From: Paenibacillus pasadenensis DSM 19293
Lineage (GTDB): Bacteria; Bacillota; Bacilli; Paenibacillales; Paenibacillaceae
Assembly: GCF_000422485.1 (NCBI RefSeq)
Contig: NZ_AULW01000058.1
Span: 1 to 64,000, forward strand
Length of the DNA stretch: 64,000 bases
Reading direction: 5' to 3'
The notes below the pieces were generated by a model. It saw only the letters and a program-made list of their open reading frames with translations, did no database searches and was not told where the DNA came from. A program made the position numbers and the translations under genes. The number at the start of each line of letters is the position of its first letter. The first letter of the stretch is position 1. Below are positions 1-8,425 of this stretch, one piece after another.

Positions 1-72
1 CAGCCGGTCAGCACGGCATTTCGTTCGATCCAGTTTTCAGGGCGCAAGCCTACGCCTTGAGCAAGCAGGACG
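1..72 (+). other. spacer between 23S and 5S rRNA genes (tail)
   Basis: This stretch precedes the 5S gene and shows no open reading frame with a ribosome site. Its position and the T-rich core around 28-40 fit the transcribed spacer of an rRNA operon whose 23S gene would lie to the left of the window. I cannot see the 23S end itself, so this is inference from context. Confidence 0.5.
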
Positions 73-189
73 TTTGGTGGCGATGGCGGAAGGGAACCAC
101 GCGTACCCATCCCGAACACGACCGTTAAGCCTTCCAGCGCCGATGGTACTTGGACCGCAGGGTCCTGGGAGAGTAGGACGTCGCCAAGC
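73..189 (+). rRNA. rrf: 5S ribosomal RNA
   Basis: About 117 nt with the hallmarks of a Bacillales 5S rRNA. The 5' end TTTGGTGGCG pairs with the 3' end CGTCGCCAAG, the conserved CCGAACACG block is at about 111-120, and the GAGAGTAGGACG segment at about 169-180 precedes the closing helix. It is the last gene of an rRNA operon and is followed at once by a strong intrinsic terminator. In B. subtilis an rRNA operon also sits just before ctsR, which matches the genes downstream here. Confidence 0.95.
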
Positions 190-202
190 ACTTGCAATCA
201 CG

Positions 203-234
203 AGCCGCCGCATCTTCGGATGCGGCGGCTTTTT
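203..234 (+). terminator. intrinsic terminator of the rRNA operon
   Basis: An 11-bp perfect stem (AGCCGCCGCAT / ATGCGGCGGCT) closes a CTTCGG loop and is followed by a run of five T. It lies 13 nt after the 5S rRNA end. Confidence 0.92.
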
Positions 235-327
235 GCATTGGGTCGAAATGTAACCGCTATACTTGCTTCTTGCCGTCTGATTCTGGTATACCTGCATCAA
301 GGGTTTCAATTTGAAAGGAGAGTCAGC

Positions 328-1440
328 ATGGGAACAACGAACGGGCTTGCAGAGAGCTTCGCTCAGGCCGCGCATGTCGTCACCGGCAGCAGCAAGCGCT
401 CGATGCGGATGCTGACGCAGGCTTTCGACGAGATGGACGTCGACCAGGCAAGCGACATGTACGGGAAAGGAGAGGTGATCGAAGCTTTCCAAACGAAGCT
501 GGCGAAGCTGCTGGGCAAGGAAGCGGCGGTCTTTTTCCCAAGCGGTACGATGGCGCAGCAGATCGCCCTGCGGATCTGGTGCGATCGCAAAGGCATTCGC
601 AAGGCGGCTTACCATCCGCTATGCCATCTGGAGATTCATGAGGAAAAAGGATTGCATGAGCTGCATGGCATCGAGCCGGTGCTGCTGGGCGATGCGGACC
701 GGCTCATCACGCTGCAGGACGTGCAGGAGATGGGGAACGTCGGCTGCCTGCTGCTTGAGCTGCCGCAGCGGGAAATCGGCGGGCAGCTGCCTCCGTTTGA
801 GGAGCTGGAGGCGATCTCGGCCTGGTGCCGGGAAAACGGCATTCCGCTTCATCTGGACGGGGCGCGCCTGTTTGAGATCGTTCCGTATTACGGACGCTCG
901 GAGGCGGAGATCTGCCGCTTGTTCGACAGCGTGTACGTCTCTTTTTACAAAGGTCTCGGAGGCATCGCGGGCGCGGTGCTGGCCGGAGATACGCAGCTCG
1001 CGGCCGAGGCCAAGGTGTGGAAGCGCCGGCATGGCGGCGATCTAATCAGCCTCTATCCGTATATCGTCAGCTCCGACTACTATCTGGATCTACGTCGGCC
1101 GAGGATGAGCCGGTATTATGAGGGCGCCAAGGATCTGGCCCGCCGCCTGAACGGCGTGACGGGACTTCGCACCGTACCGGAGACGCCGGTGTCGAACATG
1201 TTCCATCTCCATGCGGAGCTGCCGGCGCAGCAGGCTGCCGATCTGTTCGAGCAGGCCGCTCGGGAGACGGGAGTAGCTTTGGTCGGATATGTCAAAGAAA
1301 AAACGGCCACCTCTTGCGTCAGCGAGCTGTCGATCGGAGACCGATACGAGGACGTGCCGCCGGAAAAGCTAGAGCAGGCGCTGTCGCTGCTCGATCTGCT
1401 GTTCCGGGAGGCCGGCTGCGAGGCTTCGGAGTCCAATTAA
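328..1440 (+). CDS. threonine aldolase-type beta-eliminating lyase (PLP enzyme)
   Basis: A 370-residue fold-type I pyridoxal-phosphate enzyme of the Beta_elim_lyase family, probably cleaving L-threonine or L-allo-threonine to glycine and acetaldehyde in the cytoplasm. Visible features: the cofactor phosphate site around PSGTM (residues 70-74), the Asp that contacts the pyridine nitrogen in HLDGAR (D177), and the Schiff-base lysine in FYKGLGG (K208). The ATG at 328 is chosen because AAAGGAG lies 7 nt upstream; reading on to an earlier in-frame ATG at 220 would run through the rRNA terminator. The gene stands alone between the rRNA operon and the next gene. A weak -10 (TATACT, 258-263) lacks a good -35. 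Substrate preference (threonine, alanine or another beta-hydroxy amino acid) cannot be read from sequence. Confidence 0.85.
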   Translation: MGTTNGLAESFAQAAHVVTGSSKRSMRMLTQAFDEMDVDQASDMYGKGEVIEAFQTKLAKLLGKEAAVFFPSGTMAQQIALRIWCDRKGIRKAAYHPLCHLEIHEEKGLHELHGIEPVLLGDADRLITLQDVQEMGNVGCLLLELPQREIGGQLPPFEELEAISAWCRENGIPLHLDGARLFEIVPYYGRSEAEICRLFDSVYVSFYKGLGGIAGAVLAGDTQLAAEAKVWKRRHGGDLISLYPYIVSSDYYLDLRRPRMSRYYEGAKDLARRLNGVTGLRTVPETPVSNMFHLHAELPAQQAADLFEQAARETGVALVGYVKEKTATSCVSELSIGDRYEDVPPEKLEQALSLLDLLFREAGCEASESN

Positions 1441-1491
1441 CAGATGCGGGCTGCGCGGCGGGCTCCGAGTCGAAGGAACGGGCGACATGCC

Positions 1492-1512
1492 GTGTCCGGC
1501 GTGACCGGACAC
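1492..1512 (+). terminator. hairpin in the gap after the lyase gene
   Basis: A perfect 8-bp stem (GTGTCCGG / CCGGACAC) with loop CGTGA lies 52 nt after the lyase stop. No U-tract follows, so it may be a weak terminator or an mRNA 3'-end stabiliser. Confidence 0.4.
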
Positions 1513-1594
1513 ATATAGGCAGCGAAACGCAAGAGCCATATTCAGATGAGGCTCGTCGTAAGGAAGAACATGGACCAAAAAAGGAGGAGCGAGC

Positions 1595-2809
1595 ATGGAA
1601 ATTCGCAAGCTGCGTCCGGAGGAAATGGACGAGCATCTGAAGCTGAGCCAGTACGCCTTTCAATACGTCATGTCGCCGGAGGAGCTGGAGAGGGCGCATC
1701 GGACAAGAAAGCCTGAGCAGCTGTGGGTAGCGGTCGAGGAAGGGCGGATCCGCTCGCAAGTGCTTGTCCTGCCCTTGACGGCATACGTGCAGGGACGCAA
1801 GTTCGCCATGGGCGGAGTGGCGGCCGTCGCGAGCTGGCCGGAGGAGCGCCGGAAGGGCCATATCGCGCAGCTGCTGCGCCGTTCGCTGGAAGAGATGAAG
1901 GAGCGGGGGCAGACGCTGTCCATGCTCGCTCCGTTCAGCATCGGGTTCTATCGGCGCTTCGGCTGGGAGCTGTGCGCCGACCGGATCCGGTTTACGATCC
2001 CGAGGGACAAGCTGCCTCCGCGCAAGCTCACGCCGGGCTTTATCGAGCGGGTCGATCCGGCTCAGCCGGACATCCGGCAGTCTTTGCAGGAGCTTTACGA
2101 GGAGTATGCCTCCGGCTTTCAAATCGCGCTCTCCCGGGAGTCCGACTGGTGGGACGACTCGGTGCTGCGGCGCAAGTCGGGACATGCGGCGATTTACCGC
2201 TCCGAAGGCGGGGCGGCCGAAGGCTATGCGCTGTACCAGGTCAAGGAGCGCAAGCTGACCGTACATGAGCTTGTCTACTTGAGCGAGGAAGCGAGAGAGG
2301 GGCTTTGGACCTTTTTCGGCCAGCATGACTCGATGATCGACCAAGTCCAGTTCGAAAGCTACAAAGGTGACCCGCTGCCGTTCCTGCTGCCGGATCCGCG
2401 CATCGAGCAAGCCGTGCAACCCTACTTCATGGCGCGGATCGTCGATGCGGAGGCGTTCATCGAAGCGTATCCGTTCCTGCCGGGACCGGCAAGATCGTGG
2501 ACGATGATCGTGGAGGATGAGCATGCGCCATGGAACGACGGCAGCTGGGAGCTGGCGGTCGACGAGCGGGGAAAAGGCTCGCTGCGCAAGCTCTCCGGAC
2601 AGCCGGCGGACAACGGGGCGCCATTTGCCGAGAGCGCTGCGGCAGTTGCGCTGCGCGGCGGCATCGGCAGCTGGACGGCGCTGTTCACCGGCTACGCCGG
2701 TCCGCGGGAGCTCTTGGCGGCGGGCGGCCTGACGGGGCCGGCGGCGGAGCTGAAGGCTTTGGCCGAGCGCATGGAGCCGCGCATGCCGAATTTGATGGAC
2801 TTTTTCTAG
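1595..2809 (+). CDS. GNAT N-acetyltransferase, Eis-like
   Basis: 404 residues, the usual size of the Eis group: an N-terminal GNAT domain, a second GNAT-like domain and a C-terminal SCP2-like sterol-carrier fold. The acetyl-CoA loop is seen as ERRKGHIAQLLRRS near residues 83-96, followed by the family block around MLAPFSIGFYRRFGWE. The protein ends in MDFF; in Eis enzymes the free C-terminal carboxylate is the catalytic acid, so this short aromatic tail fits. Eis homologues acetylate amines, including aminoglycosides or polyamines, but the physiological substrate here is unknown. AAGGAGGAG ends 5 nt before the ATG. A 154-nt gap with a hairpin separates it from the lyase, so the two may be transcribed separately. 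Confidence 0.85.
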   Translation: MEIRKLRPEEMDEHLKLSQYAFQYVMSPEELERAHRTRKPEQLWVAVEEGRIRSQVLVLPLTAYVQGRKFAMGGVAAVASWPEERRKGHIAQLLRRSLEEMKERGQTLSMLAPFSIGFYRRFGWELCADRIRFTIPRDKLPPRKLTPGFIERVDPAQPDIRQSLQELYEEYASGFQIALSRESDWWDDSVLRRKSGHAAIYRSEGGAAEGYALYQVKERKLTVHELVYLSEEAREGLWTFFGQHDSMIDQVQFESYKGDPLPFLLPDPRIEQAVQPYFMARIVDAEAFIEAYPFLPGPARSWTMIVEDEHAPWNDGSWELAVDERGKGSLRKLSGQPADNGAPFAESAAAVALRGGIGSWTALFTGYAGPRELLAAGGLTGPAAELKALAERMEPRMPNLMDFF

Positions 2810-2825
2810 GTATAAAGAGGAACGA

Positions 2826-2866
2826 CTTGTCCCAAGCTGGTAAAAGGCATGGGACAAGCCGGTTTT
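2826..2866 (+). terminator. probable terminator after the Eis-like gene
   Basis: A 9-bp perfect stem (CTTGTCCCA / TGGGACAAG) with a 15-nt loop is followed by CCGGTTTT. The U-tract is short and offset, so termination may be partial. It separates the acetyltransferase from the ctsR promoter 30 nt downstream. Confidence 0.55.
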
Positions 2867-2895
2867 CCGCCGTGCGGCTTCCTTGCCTGGAGCGC

Positions 2896-2923
2896 TTGAC
2901 GTTTCAGAGAAAAAGCGTATAAT
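2896..2923 (+). promoter_or_regulatory. sigma-A promoter of the ctsR operon
   Basis: TTGACG (2896-2901) and TATAAT (2918-2923) are separated by 16 bp, close to the vegetative consensus. Transcription would begin about 2930, inside the CtsR operator. Confidence 0.88.
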
Positions 2924-3129
2924 TAAGTCATAAGTCAAAGAAAGTCAAAGTCAGTTGCGGCGCCCCGCCTTTCCGGATCAGATTCCGGCGAGCTAGCGGA
3001 GCTTTCTCGTACCAGCGGATGTTTCGTCACGCTTTCAGGGGAATGCTACAGGGATGCAATTCGGGCATTGGCTTTTTGGCTTACCGCCATTTTTCATCGT
3101 ACAGGTGCCAGCATAGGGAGGTTGGTGAT
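2924..3129 (+). other. ctsR 5' untranslated leader
   Basis: About 200 nt separate the promoter from the ctsR start. Beyond the operator I see GC-rich inverted segments around 2960-3000 but no recognised riboswitch. An in-frame ATG at 3019 lacks a ribosome site and is not used as the start. Confidence 0.5.
2933..2949 (+). promoter_or_regulatory. CtsR operator (heptad direct repeat)
   Basis: Two directly repeated heptads AGTCAAA separated by GAA match the known CtsR box, (A/G)GTCAAA-NAN-(A/G)GTCAAA, exactly. The site covers the predicted start point just after the -10 box, so bound CtsR would block RNA polymerase. Further GTCA half sites lie at 2927 and 2950. Confidence 0.9.
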
Positions 3130-3594
3130 ATGCGAAATATTTCCGATGCCCTGGAGCAGCACTTGAAGCTGCTGCTGCAGGAAAGTCCCGACGGCGCGGT
3201 CGAGATCCAGCGCAACGAGCTTGCGGACCGGTTTTCCTGCGTGCCGTCCCAGATCAACTACGTCATCAGCACGCGCTTCACGCTCGAAAAGGGCTATCTT
3301 GTCGAGAGCAAGCGAGGAGGCGGAGGCTATATCCGCATCCAGCGCATCGAGCTGCCGGCGATGAAGGCGATTCATGGCCATATCCATCATACGATCGGCT
3401 CGCAGGTCGACCAAAATGCGGCAGACGGCCTGATCTACCAGCTGGAGGAAGCGACGATCATTTCGAGGCGCGAGGGCAATCTGCTGCGGGCGGCCGTCTG
3501 CAGAGAGACGATCGCCGTCAAGCTGCCGCAGCGCGACGAGCTGCGGGCCCGGCTGCTGAAGGCGATGCTGATCTCGCTTTTGGGTAAGGAATAG
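3130..3594 (+). CDS. ctsR: transcriptional repressor CtsR
   Basis: 154 residues, the same length as in B. subtilis. CtsR is the heat-labile dimeric repressor of class III heat-shock genes. The winged helix-turn-helix is at residues 25-50, and the wing is the glycine-rich RGGGGYIRI loop. Arg62 lies in that wing at the position known in Bacillus/Geobacillus CtsR as the arginine that McsB phosphorylates to release the repressor from DNA. The ATG at 3130 follows AGGGAGG and aligns with family N termini. It is first of four genes ctsR-mcsA-mcsB-clpC and should repress its own operon through the upstream box. Confidence 0.97.
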   Translation: MRNISDALEQHLKLLLQESPDGAVEIQRNELADRFSCVPSQINYVISTRFTLEKGYLVESKRGGGGYIRIQRIELPAMKAIHGHIHHTIGSQVDQNAADGLIYQLEEATIISRREGNLLRAAVCRETIAVKLPQRDELRARLLKAMLISLLGKE

Positions 3595-3618
3595 GGAGCG
3601 CAAGGAGGGGATGACGGC

Positions 3619-4152
3619 ATGCTTTGTCAGGAATGCGGCAAAAGGCCGGCTACGCTTCATTTTACGAAAATCATCAACGGCGACAAGAACGAGTTCCATA
3701 TTTGCGAATCCTGCGCCCGCGAGCGGGGAGAAGGGCTGCCCGGATCGCCGAACGGCTTTTCGATCCATAGCCTGCTGTCGGGGCTGATGGACTTCGATCC
3801 CGCCGGCAAAGGCAGCCTGCAGGGGCAGACGCCCGCTCCGCCGCCCCGCTGCGAGGAGTGCGGCTTGACCTATCCGCAGTTCAAGAAGCTCGGACGCTTC
3901 GGCTGCAGCTCGTGCTACAAGCATTTCGGAGATCGGCTCGATCCGCTGTTCAAGCGGGTGCACGGCAGCACGGCGCATGTGGGCAAGATTCCGCAGCGCT
4001 CGGGCGGACGGATCAAGACCCGGCGCGAAATCGACCGGCTGCGGCAGGAGATGCAGAGCTCGATCCAGAATGAAGAATTCGAGACGGCGGCCAAGCTCCG
4101 GGACGAGATTCGACTGCTGGAGAAGCAGCTGCAGAGCGCCGAGCCCGGCTGA
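3619..4152 (+). CDS. mcsA: McsA, activator of protein arginine kinase
   Basis: 177 residues. Two zinc-ribbon-like modules are visible: C3/C6 with C29/C32, and C78/C81 with C96/C99, all spaced CxxC. A UVR motif (paired charged helices) fills residues 135-170; UVR motifs mediate contact with ClpC and related partners. McsA activates the McsB kinase and may sense metal or thiol stress through its cysteines. AAGGAGGGG lies 8 nt before the ATG, and ctsR ends 24 nt upstream. Confidence 0.95.
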   Translation: MLCQECGKRPATLHFTKIINGDKNEFHICESCARERGEGLPGSPNGFSIHSLLSGLMDFDPAGKGSLQGQTPAPPPRCEECGLTYPQFKKLGRFGCSSCYKHFGDRLDPLFKRVHGSTAHVGKIPQRSGGRIKTRREIDRLRQEMQSSIQNEEFETAAKLRDEIRLLEKQLQSAEPG

Positions 4153-4211
4153 GCGCATGGAGCAGAGGCGGATTCGATCTCGAATTCGCGAAGTCGAGAG
4201 GAGGATGGGAT

Positions 4212-5297
4212 GTGGCAGCAGGCCGCTTTGCGCAAAACGCGCTGAGTGAATGGATGAAGGGCGAAGGCCCGGACTCCGATATCGTTTTCAGCAGCAGGGT
4301 GCGGGTGGCTCGCAACCTGAAGGGCTTTCCATTCCCGATCCTGGCTACGGGCCAGCATGCGGCGGAGGTCAAGAACAAGCTGATCGCCGTCGCCAAGGAA
4401 GGAAAGCTCGATGCCGTCGGCACGTTCGAGACGGTCGATCTGGCCGAGCTGAGCGAGCTGGAGCGCCGCGTGCTGGTGGAGAAGCATCTGATCAGCCCGG
4501 CGCTCGCCGGCGAGTCGAGAGCGGGAGCCGTCGTCGTCAGCGACAACGAGGCGATCAGCATCATGATTAACGAAGAAGACCATCTTCGCATTCAATGTCT
4601 ATATCCGGGCTTCCAGGTGCAGGAGGCGTGGCGGCTTGCCAGCCGGATCGACGACATCTATGAAGAGGCAACGGAATATGCTTTCGACGAGAAGCGCGGC
4701 TTCTTGACGAGTTGTCCGACGAACGTCGGCACGGGCATCCGGGCGTCGGTCATGATGCATCTGCCGGCGCTCGTCATGACCCAGCAGATCAACCGCATTC
4801 TGTCGGCGATCACGCAGGTCGGCTTGGCGGTAAGGGGGCTGTACGGCGAAGGCAGCGAGGCGCTGGGCAACTTGTTCCAGATCTCGAACCAGATCACGCT
4901 CGGCCAGTCCGAGGACGAGATCATCGACAACCTGCACGGCGTCGTGCGTCAGATCATCGAGCATGAAAAGGCGGCGAGGCAGCGGCTGCTGCAGGAATCC
5001 AGGCTCCGCCTGGAGGACCGCGTGAAGCGCTCCTACGGCATCCTGTCGCATGCCGCGATCATGGATTCCAAGGAGTCCGCGCAGCGGCTGTCCGACGTGC
5101 GGCTCGGCATCGACCTGGGACTGATTGGCCACGTATCCCCGCAGGTTATGAATGAGTTGATGGTCATGACGCAGCCGGGCTTCCTGCAGCAGGCATTCGA
5201 GGAGAAAATGAATACGGAGCAGCGGGACATGCGGCGCGCGGAGCTTATCCGCGGGCAGCTGGCATCCCGATCCCAAGACGGAGGTGCTTACGAATGA
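4212..5297 (+). CDS. mcsB: protein-arginine kinase McsB
   Basis: 361 residues of the ATP:guanido phosphotransferase fold. It phosphorylates arginine side chains on CtsR and on damaged proteins, the latter becoming ClpCP substrates. The nucleotide-binding arginines appear at SSRVRVARN near the N terminus, and the conserved catalytic-pocket cysteine is in CPTNVGTG (C168; Cys167 in B. subtilis). The GTG at 4212 is preferred: GAGGAGG lies 7 nt upstream and the N terminus aligns with other McsB proteins. An ATG seven bases earlier is out of frame. The stop codon overlaps the clpC start (ATGA), which implies translational coupling. Confidence 0.96.
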   Translation: MAAGRFAQNALSEWMKGEGPDSDIVFSSRVRVARNLKGFPFPILATGQHAAEVKNKLIAVAKEGKLDAVGTFETVDLAELSELERRVLVEKHLISPALAGESRAGAVVVSDNEAISIMINEEDHLRIQCLYPGFQVQEAWRLASRIDDIYEEATEYAFDEKRGFLTSCPTNVGTGIRASVMMHLPALVMTQQINRILSAITQVGLAVRGLYGEGSEALGNLFQISNQITLGQSEDEIIDNLHGVVRQIIEHEKAARQRLLQESRLRLEDRVKRSYGILSHAAIMDSKESAQRLSDVRLGIDLGLIGHVSPQVMNELMVMTQPGFLQQAFEEKMNTEQRDMRRAELIRGQLASRSQDGGAYE

Positions 5298-7756
5298 TGT
5301 TTGGACGATTCACGGAACGCGCGCAGAAGGTGCTGGCACTGGCCCAGGAAGAGGCGGTGCGGCTTGGACATAACAATATCGGCACGGAGCACATCCTGCT
5401 CGGCCTGATCCGCGAGGGCGAGGGCATCGCCGCCAAGGCGCTGATCGCGCTCGGCCTCGGTCTCGAGAAGATCCAGGACGAGGTGGAGTCGCTCATCGGA
5501 CGCGGGCAGGAGCAGCCGAGCAACATCGCTTATACGCCGCGCGCCAAAAAGGTCATCGAGCTGTCGATGGACGAAGCCCGCAAGCTCGGCCATACGTACG
5601 TCGGCACGGAGCATATCCTGCTCGGCCTGATCCGCGAGGGCGAGGGCGTCGCCGCCCGCGTGCTGAACAACCTCGGCATCAGCCTCAACAAGGCGCGCCA
5701 GCAGGTGCTGCAGCTGCTCGGCAGCAGCGAGGCCGTCTCCAGCAATCACGGCGCTCCGGCGAACGTGAGCACGCCGACGCTGGACGGCCTGGCGCGCGAC
5801 CTGACGGCATCCGCCCGCGAGAACAACCTCGATCCGGTCATCGGCCGCAGCAAGGAGATCGAGCGCGTCATCCAGGTGCTCAGCCGCCGCACGAAGAACA
5901 ATCCCGTGCTGATCGGCGAGCCCGGCGTCGGCAAGACGGCGATCGCCGAGGGCCTCGCCCAGAAGATCGTCGCCAACGAGATTCCCGAAACGCTGCGCGA
6001 CAAGCGCGTCATGACGCTCGATATGGGCTCGGTCGTAGCGGGCACGAAGTACCGCGGCGAGTTCGAGGACCGGTTGAAGAAAATCATGGATGAGATCCGC
6101 CAGGCCGGCAACATCGTGCTGTTCATCGACGAGCTGCACACGCTGATCGGCGCAGGCGGAGCGGAGGGCGCGATCGACGCCTCCAACATCCTCAAGCCGG
6201 CGCTGGCGCGCGGCGAGCTGCAGTGCATCGGCGCCACGACGCTGGACGAATACCGCAAGTACATCGAGAAGGACGCCGCGCTCGAGCGCCGCTTCCAGCC
6301 GATCACGGTCGACCAGCCGACGCCGGACGAGGCGATCCAGATCCTGCATGGCCTGCGCGACCGCTACGAGGCGCATCATCGCGTGAAAATTACCGACGAG
6401 GCGATCGAGGCGGCCGTCAAGCTGTCGGACCGCTACATCACGGACCGCTTCCTGCCGGACAAGGCGATCGACCTGATCGACGAGGCGAGCTCCAAGGTAA
6501 GGCTCCATACGTACACGATTCCGCCGGATCTCAAGCAGCTCGAAGGCCGGCTGGACGAAGTGCGCAAGGAGAAGGACGCCGCCGTGCAGAGCCAGGAGTT
6601 CGAAAAAGCGGCCGCGCTTCGCGATACCGAGCAGAAGATCCGCGAGGAGCTCGATACGACGAAGAACAGCTGGAAGGAAAAGCAGGGGCGCACCGATTCC
6701 GAAGTAACGCCGGACGACATCGCTCAGGTCGTCGCCGGCTGGACCGGCATCCCCGTCGTCAAGCTGGCGGAGGAGGAGACGCAGCGCTTGCTCAAGATGG
6801 AGGAGATCCTGCACGACCGCGTCATCGGGCAATCCGATGCGGTCAAGGCCGTCTCCCGCGCCGTGCGCCGCTCGCGCGCCGGACTCAAGGATCCGAAGCG
6901 CCCGATGGGCAGCTTCATCTTCCTCGGCCCGACGGGCGTCGGCAAGACGGAGCTCGCCCGCGCGCTGGCCGAGGCGATGTTCGGCGACGAGAACGCGGTC
7001 ATTCGCATCGACATGTCGGAGTACATGGAGAAGCATTCGACGTCGCGTCTGGTCGGAGCGCCTCCGGGATACGTCGGTTATGAAGAGGGCGGCCAGCTGA
7101 CCGAGAAGGTGCGCCGCAAGCCGTACTCCGTCGTCCTGCTCGACGAGATCGAGAAGGCGCATCCGGAAGTGTTCAACATTCTGCTGCAGGTGCTCGAGGA
7201 CGGGCGTCTGACCGACTCCAAAGGCCGCGTCGTCGACTTCCGCAACACGCTTATCATCATGACGTCCAACGTCGGCGCCGATCAGATCAAGCGCAACTCG
7301 ACGCTCGGCTTCACGGCGAGCCATGACGCGGGCCGCGAGTTCAACCAGATGAAGGACAAAGTGATGGGCGAGCTGAAAAAAAGCTTCCGTCCGGAGTTCC
7401 TGAACCGGATCGACGAGACGATCGTGTTCCACTCGCTCGATCAGGAGCATATCGCCCAGATCGTGACGCTCATGTCCGACGAGCTGCGCAAGCGGCTGCG
7501 CGAGCAGGAGGTGGACTTCGAGCTGACCGACAAGGCGAAGGAGTTCCTCGCCAAGGAAGGCTTCGATCCGGCGTATGGCGCACGCCCGCTGCGCCGCGCG
7601 ATCCAGAAGCACATCGAGGACCGCCTGTCCGAGGAGCTGCTGATGGGCACGATCAAAAAAGGCTACATGCTCGTCATCGACGAGGAAGACGGCGGACTGA
7701 CCGTCAAGCCTCATCCGGAGCATAAGCTTCCGGAGGAGGAGCCGGCCGCGAAATAA
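5294..7756 (+). CDS. clpC: ATP-dependent Clp protease ATP-binding subunit ClpC
   Basis: 820 residues (B. subtilis ClpC: 810). The Hsp100 unfoldase feeds ClpP and acts with the adaptors MecA or McsB. Domains in order: two Clp_N repeats (residues 3-70 and 78-145, each with [14 protein letters not shown]), AAA-1 with Walker A GEPGVGKT (208-215), a central UVR/coiled-coil segment (about 415-455), AAA-2 with Walker A GPTGVGKT (about 545), and the ClpB-D2 small domain. The loop near TLGF (about 675) is in the position of the ClpP-docking loop. The start MMFGRF is identical to that of B. subtilis. In B. subtilis radA and disA follow directly in the operon; here they are nearly 8 kb away. Confidence 0.98.
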   Translation: MMFGRFTERAQKVLALAQEEAVRLGHNNIGTEHILLGLIREGEGIAAKALIALGLGLEKIQDEVESLIGRGQEQPSNIAYTPRAKKVIELSMDEARKLGHTYVGTEHILLGLIREGEGVAARVLNNLGISLNKARQQVLQLLGSSEAVSSNHGAPANVSTPTLDGLARDLTASARENNLDPVIGRSKEIERVIQVLSRRTKNNPVLIGEPGVGKTAIAEGLAQKIVANEIPETLRDKRVMTLDMGSVVAGTKYRGEFEDRLKKIMDEIRQAGNIVLFIDELHTLIGAGGAEGAIDASNILKPALARGELQCIGATTLDEYRKYIEKDAALERRFQPITVDQPTPDEAIQILHGLRDRYEAHHRVKITDEAIEAAVKLSDRYITDRFLPDKAIDLIDEASSKVRLHTYTIPPDLKQLEGRLDEVRKEKDAAVQSQEFEKAAALRDTEQKIREELDTTKNSWKEKQGRTDSEVTPDDIAQVVAGWTGIPVVKLAEEETQRLLKMEEILHDRVIGQSDAVKAVSRAVRRSRAGLKDPKRPMGSFIFLGPTGVGKTELARALAEAMFGDENAVIRIDMSEYMEKHSTSRLVGAPPGYVGYEEGGQLTEKVRRKPYSVVLLDEIEKAHPEVFNILLQVLEDGRLTDSKGRVVDFRNTLIIMTSNVGADQIKRNSTLGFTASHDAGREFNQMKDKVMGELKKSFRPEFLNRIDETIVFHSLDQEHIAQIVTLMSDELRKRLREQEVDFELTDKAKEFLAKEGFDPAYGARPLRRAIQKHIEDRLSEELLMGTIKKGYMLVIDEEDGGLTVKPHPEHKLPEEEPAAK

Positions 7757-7834
7757 GCGGCGGCGAAGGCTGGCGGGGCCTGGCGCCCGGATCGCCGAAA
7801 GGCGCTTCGGGCGGAACAAGGTCAAGACGAATCG

Positions 7835-7882
7835 AAAAGGCCGCTCTCATTCCCGTTTCCGAGGAATGAGAGCGGCCTTTTT
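7835..7882. terminator. bidirectional terminator after clpC
   Basis: A near-perfect 19-bp stem starts with AAAAGGCCGCTCTC and ends in GGCCTTTTT. A-runs on one side and T-runs on the other allow it to stop clpC transcripts and the convergent small gene at 7916-8080. Confidence 0.9.
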
Positions 7883-7915
7883 GGCGATCCTAGGGCAGAG
7901 GGGATCGGCGGTCCG

Positions 7916-8080
7916 CTAGACGAGGAACGGCAGCGCCAGCATGCCGAGGAAGCCTCCGCTGATGCTGAGCCAAAGCAGGGCGTAGCGGTCGCGCAGGACG
8001 CCTTTGCGAATGCAATGAAGCACCAGGCCGATAAAAAGAAGCGTCAGAGCGATAAGGGCGAGCTGAAGCAGATCGGACAT
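7916..8080 (-). CDS. small membrane protein, DUF2304-like N-terminal part
   Basis: 54 residues. Two hydrophobic segments (about residues 3-21 and 36-53) flank a basic loop RKGVLRDRYALLW, which resembles the core of DUF2304 membrane proteins. Those are normally over 100 residues, so this may be a truncated or minimal form. The start is the ATG at 8080 because AGGAGG lies 9 nt upstream on this strand; longer readings lack a ribosome site. It converges on clpC, shares its terminator, and is divergent from the ssuA promoter. Function unknown. Confidence 0.6.
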   Translation of the reverse strand: MSDLLQLALIALTLLFIGLVLHCIRKGVLRDRYALLWLSISGGFLGMLALPFLV

Positions 8081-8171
8081 GAGCGCATTCCTCCTGTTGC
8101 CGCTGCCGTGCGGGCACGGTCGGGCGGCCATTTGCTATCAGCATGGCCCAACGCAGAGCGAAATATTCGTA

Positions 8172-8200
8172 TTGACGAAACGGAAAAGCGGTGCTATGAT
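8172..8200 (+). promoter_or_regulatory. sigma-A promoter of the ssuA operon
   Basis: TTGACG (8172-8177) and TATGAT (8195-8200) with a 17-bp spacer, a good vegetative match. It drives the sulfonate transporter operon with a leader of about 220 nt. Confidence 0.82.
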
Positions 8201-8206
8201 TCTTTT

Positions 8207-8231
8207 CATAGTAATTATATAGGAATTATAA
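8207..8231 (+). promoter_or_regulatory. CymR-like operator at the ssuA start point
   Basis: An AT-rich patch in GC-rich surroundings contains the inverted arms TAATT (8212-8216) and AATTA (8224-8228), with the GGAATT core (8222-8227) typical of sites for CymR, the Rrf2-type repressor of sulfur-uptake genes in Bacillales. It overlaps the expected transcription start. In B. subtilis the ssu operon is known to be repressed through CymR. The assignment rests on motif and context only. Confidence 0.5.
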
Positions 8232-8252
8232 ACAATCGACCGGAGCAACCGG

Positions 8253-8299
8253 AGACGCAAGCCTGCAGCGCGAGAAGCCTGCCGCTATGCGTCTTTTTT
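8253..8299 (+). promoter_or_regulatory. terminator-like stem 1 in the ssuA leader
   Basis: A 7-bp stem AGACGCA (8253-8259) / TGCGTCT (8288-8294), with a possible inner AGCG/CGCT helix, is followed by six T. The loop side contains the direct repeat AAGCCTGC twice (8259-8266, 8275-8282). A small CCGG-AGCAA-CCGG hairpin precedes it. This looks like an attenuator; no known riboswitch class was recognised. Confidence 0.5.
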
Positions 8300-8335
8300 G
8301 CTTATCGGAAGCGGAGCCGACCCTATGCTGAGGAG

Positions 8336-8384
8336 GCCTCCCGAGTACGGCTGCTTGGATGCGGCCGCGCCCGCGGAGGCTTTT
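8336..8384 (+). promoter_or_regulatory. terminator-like stem 2 in the ssuA leader
   Basis: GCCTCC (8336-8341) pairs with GGAGGC (8375-8380), which is followed by TTTT. The 5' arm is also part of a self-complementary GGAGGCCTCC (8332-8341), so an alternative fold would free the terminator arm. It ends 41 nt before the ssuA start. Confidence 0.4.
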
Positions 8385-8425
8385 GCCGTTTTCCGGCCGG
8401 TCTTGCGGGAGAGAGGAGCTTGGGG

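Noticed and set aside
190-327. tRNA genes after the 5S rRNA
   Set aside because: No cloverleaf or CCA-ended acceptor stem is visible; the stretch holds a terminator and the lyase leader.
3021-3044. Sigma-B-like promoter GTTTCG-N12-GGGAAT in the ctsR leader
   Set aside because: The -35 matches only GTTT, the spacer is shorter than the usual 13-15, and Paenibacillaceae generally lack a classical sigma-B regulon. Tempting only because B. subtilis ctsR has such a promoter.
5288-7825. 845-codon open frame antisense to clpC
   Set aside because: It mirrors the clpC codons in a GC-rich frame, has no ribosome site and no recognisable domain. The antisense frames over rpoB (34228-37488) and rpoC (37316-41089) are rejected for the same reason.
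8201-8425. SAM (S-box) riboswitch or T-box before ssuA
   Set aside because: Neither the S-box conserved core nor the T-box sequence TGGNACCGCG is present; only terminator-like stems are seen.
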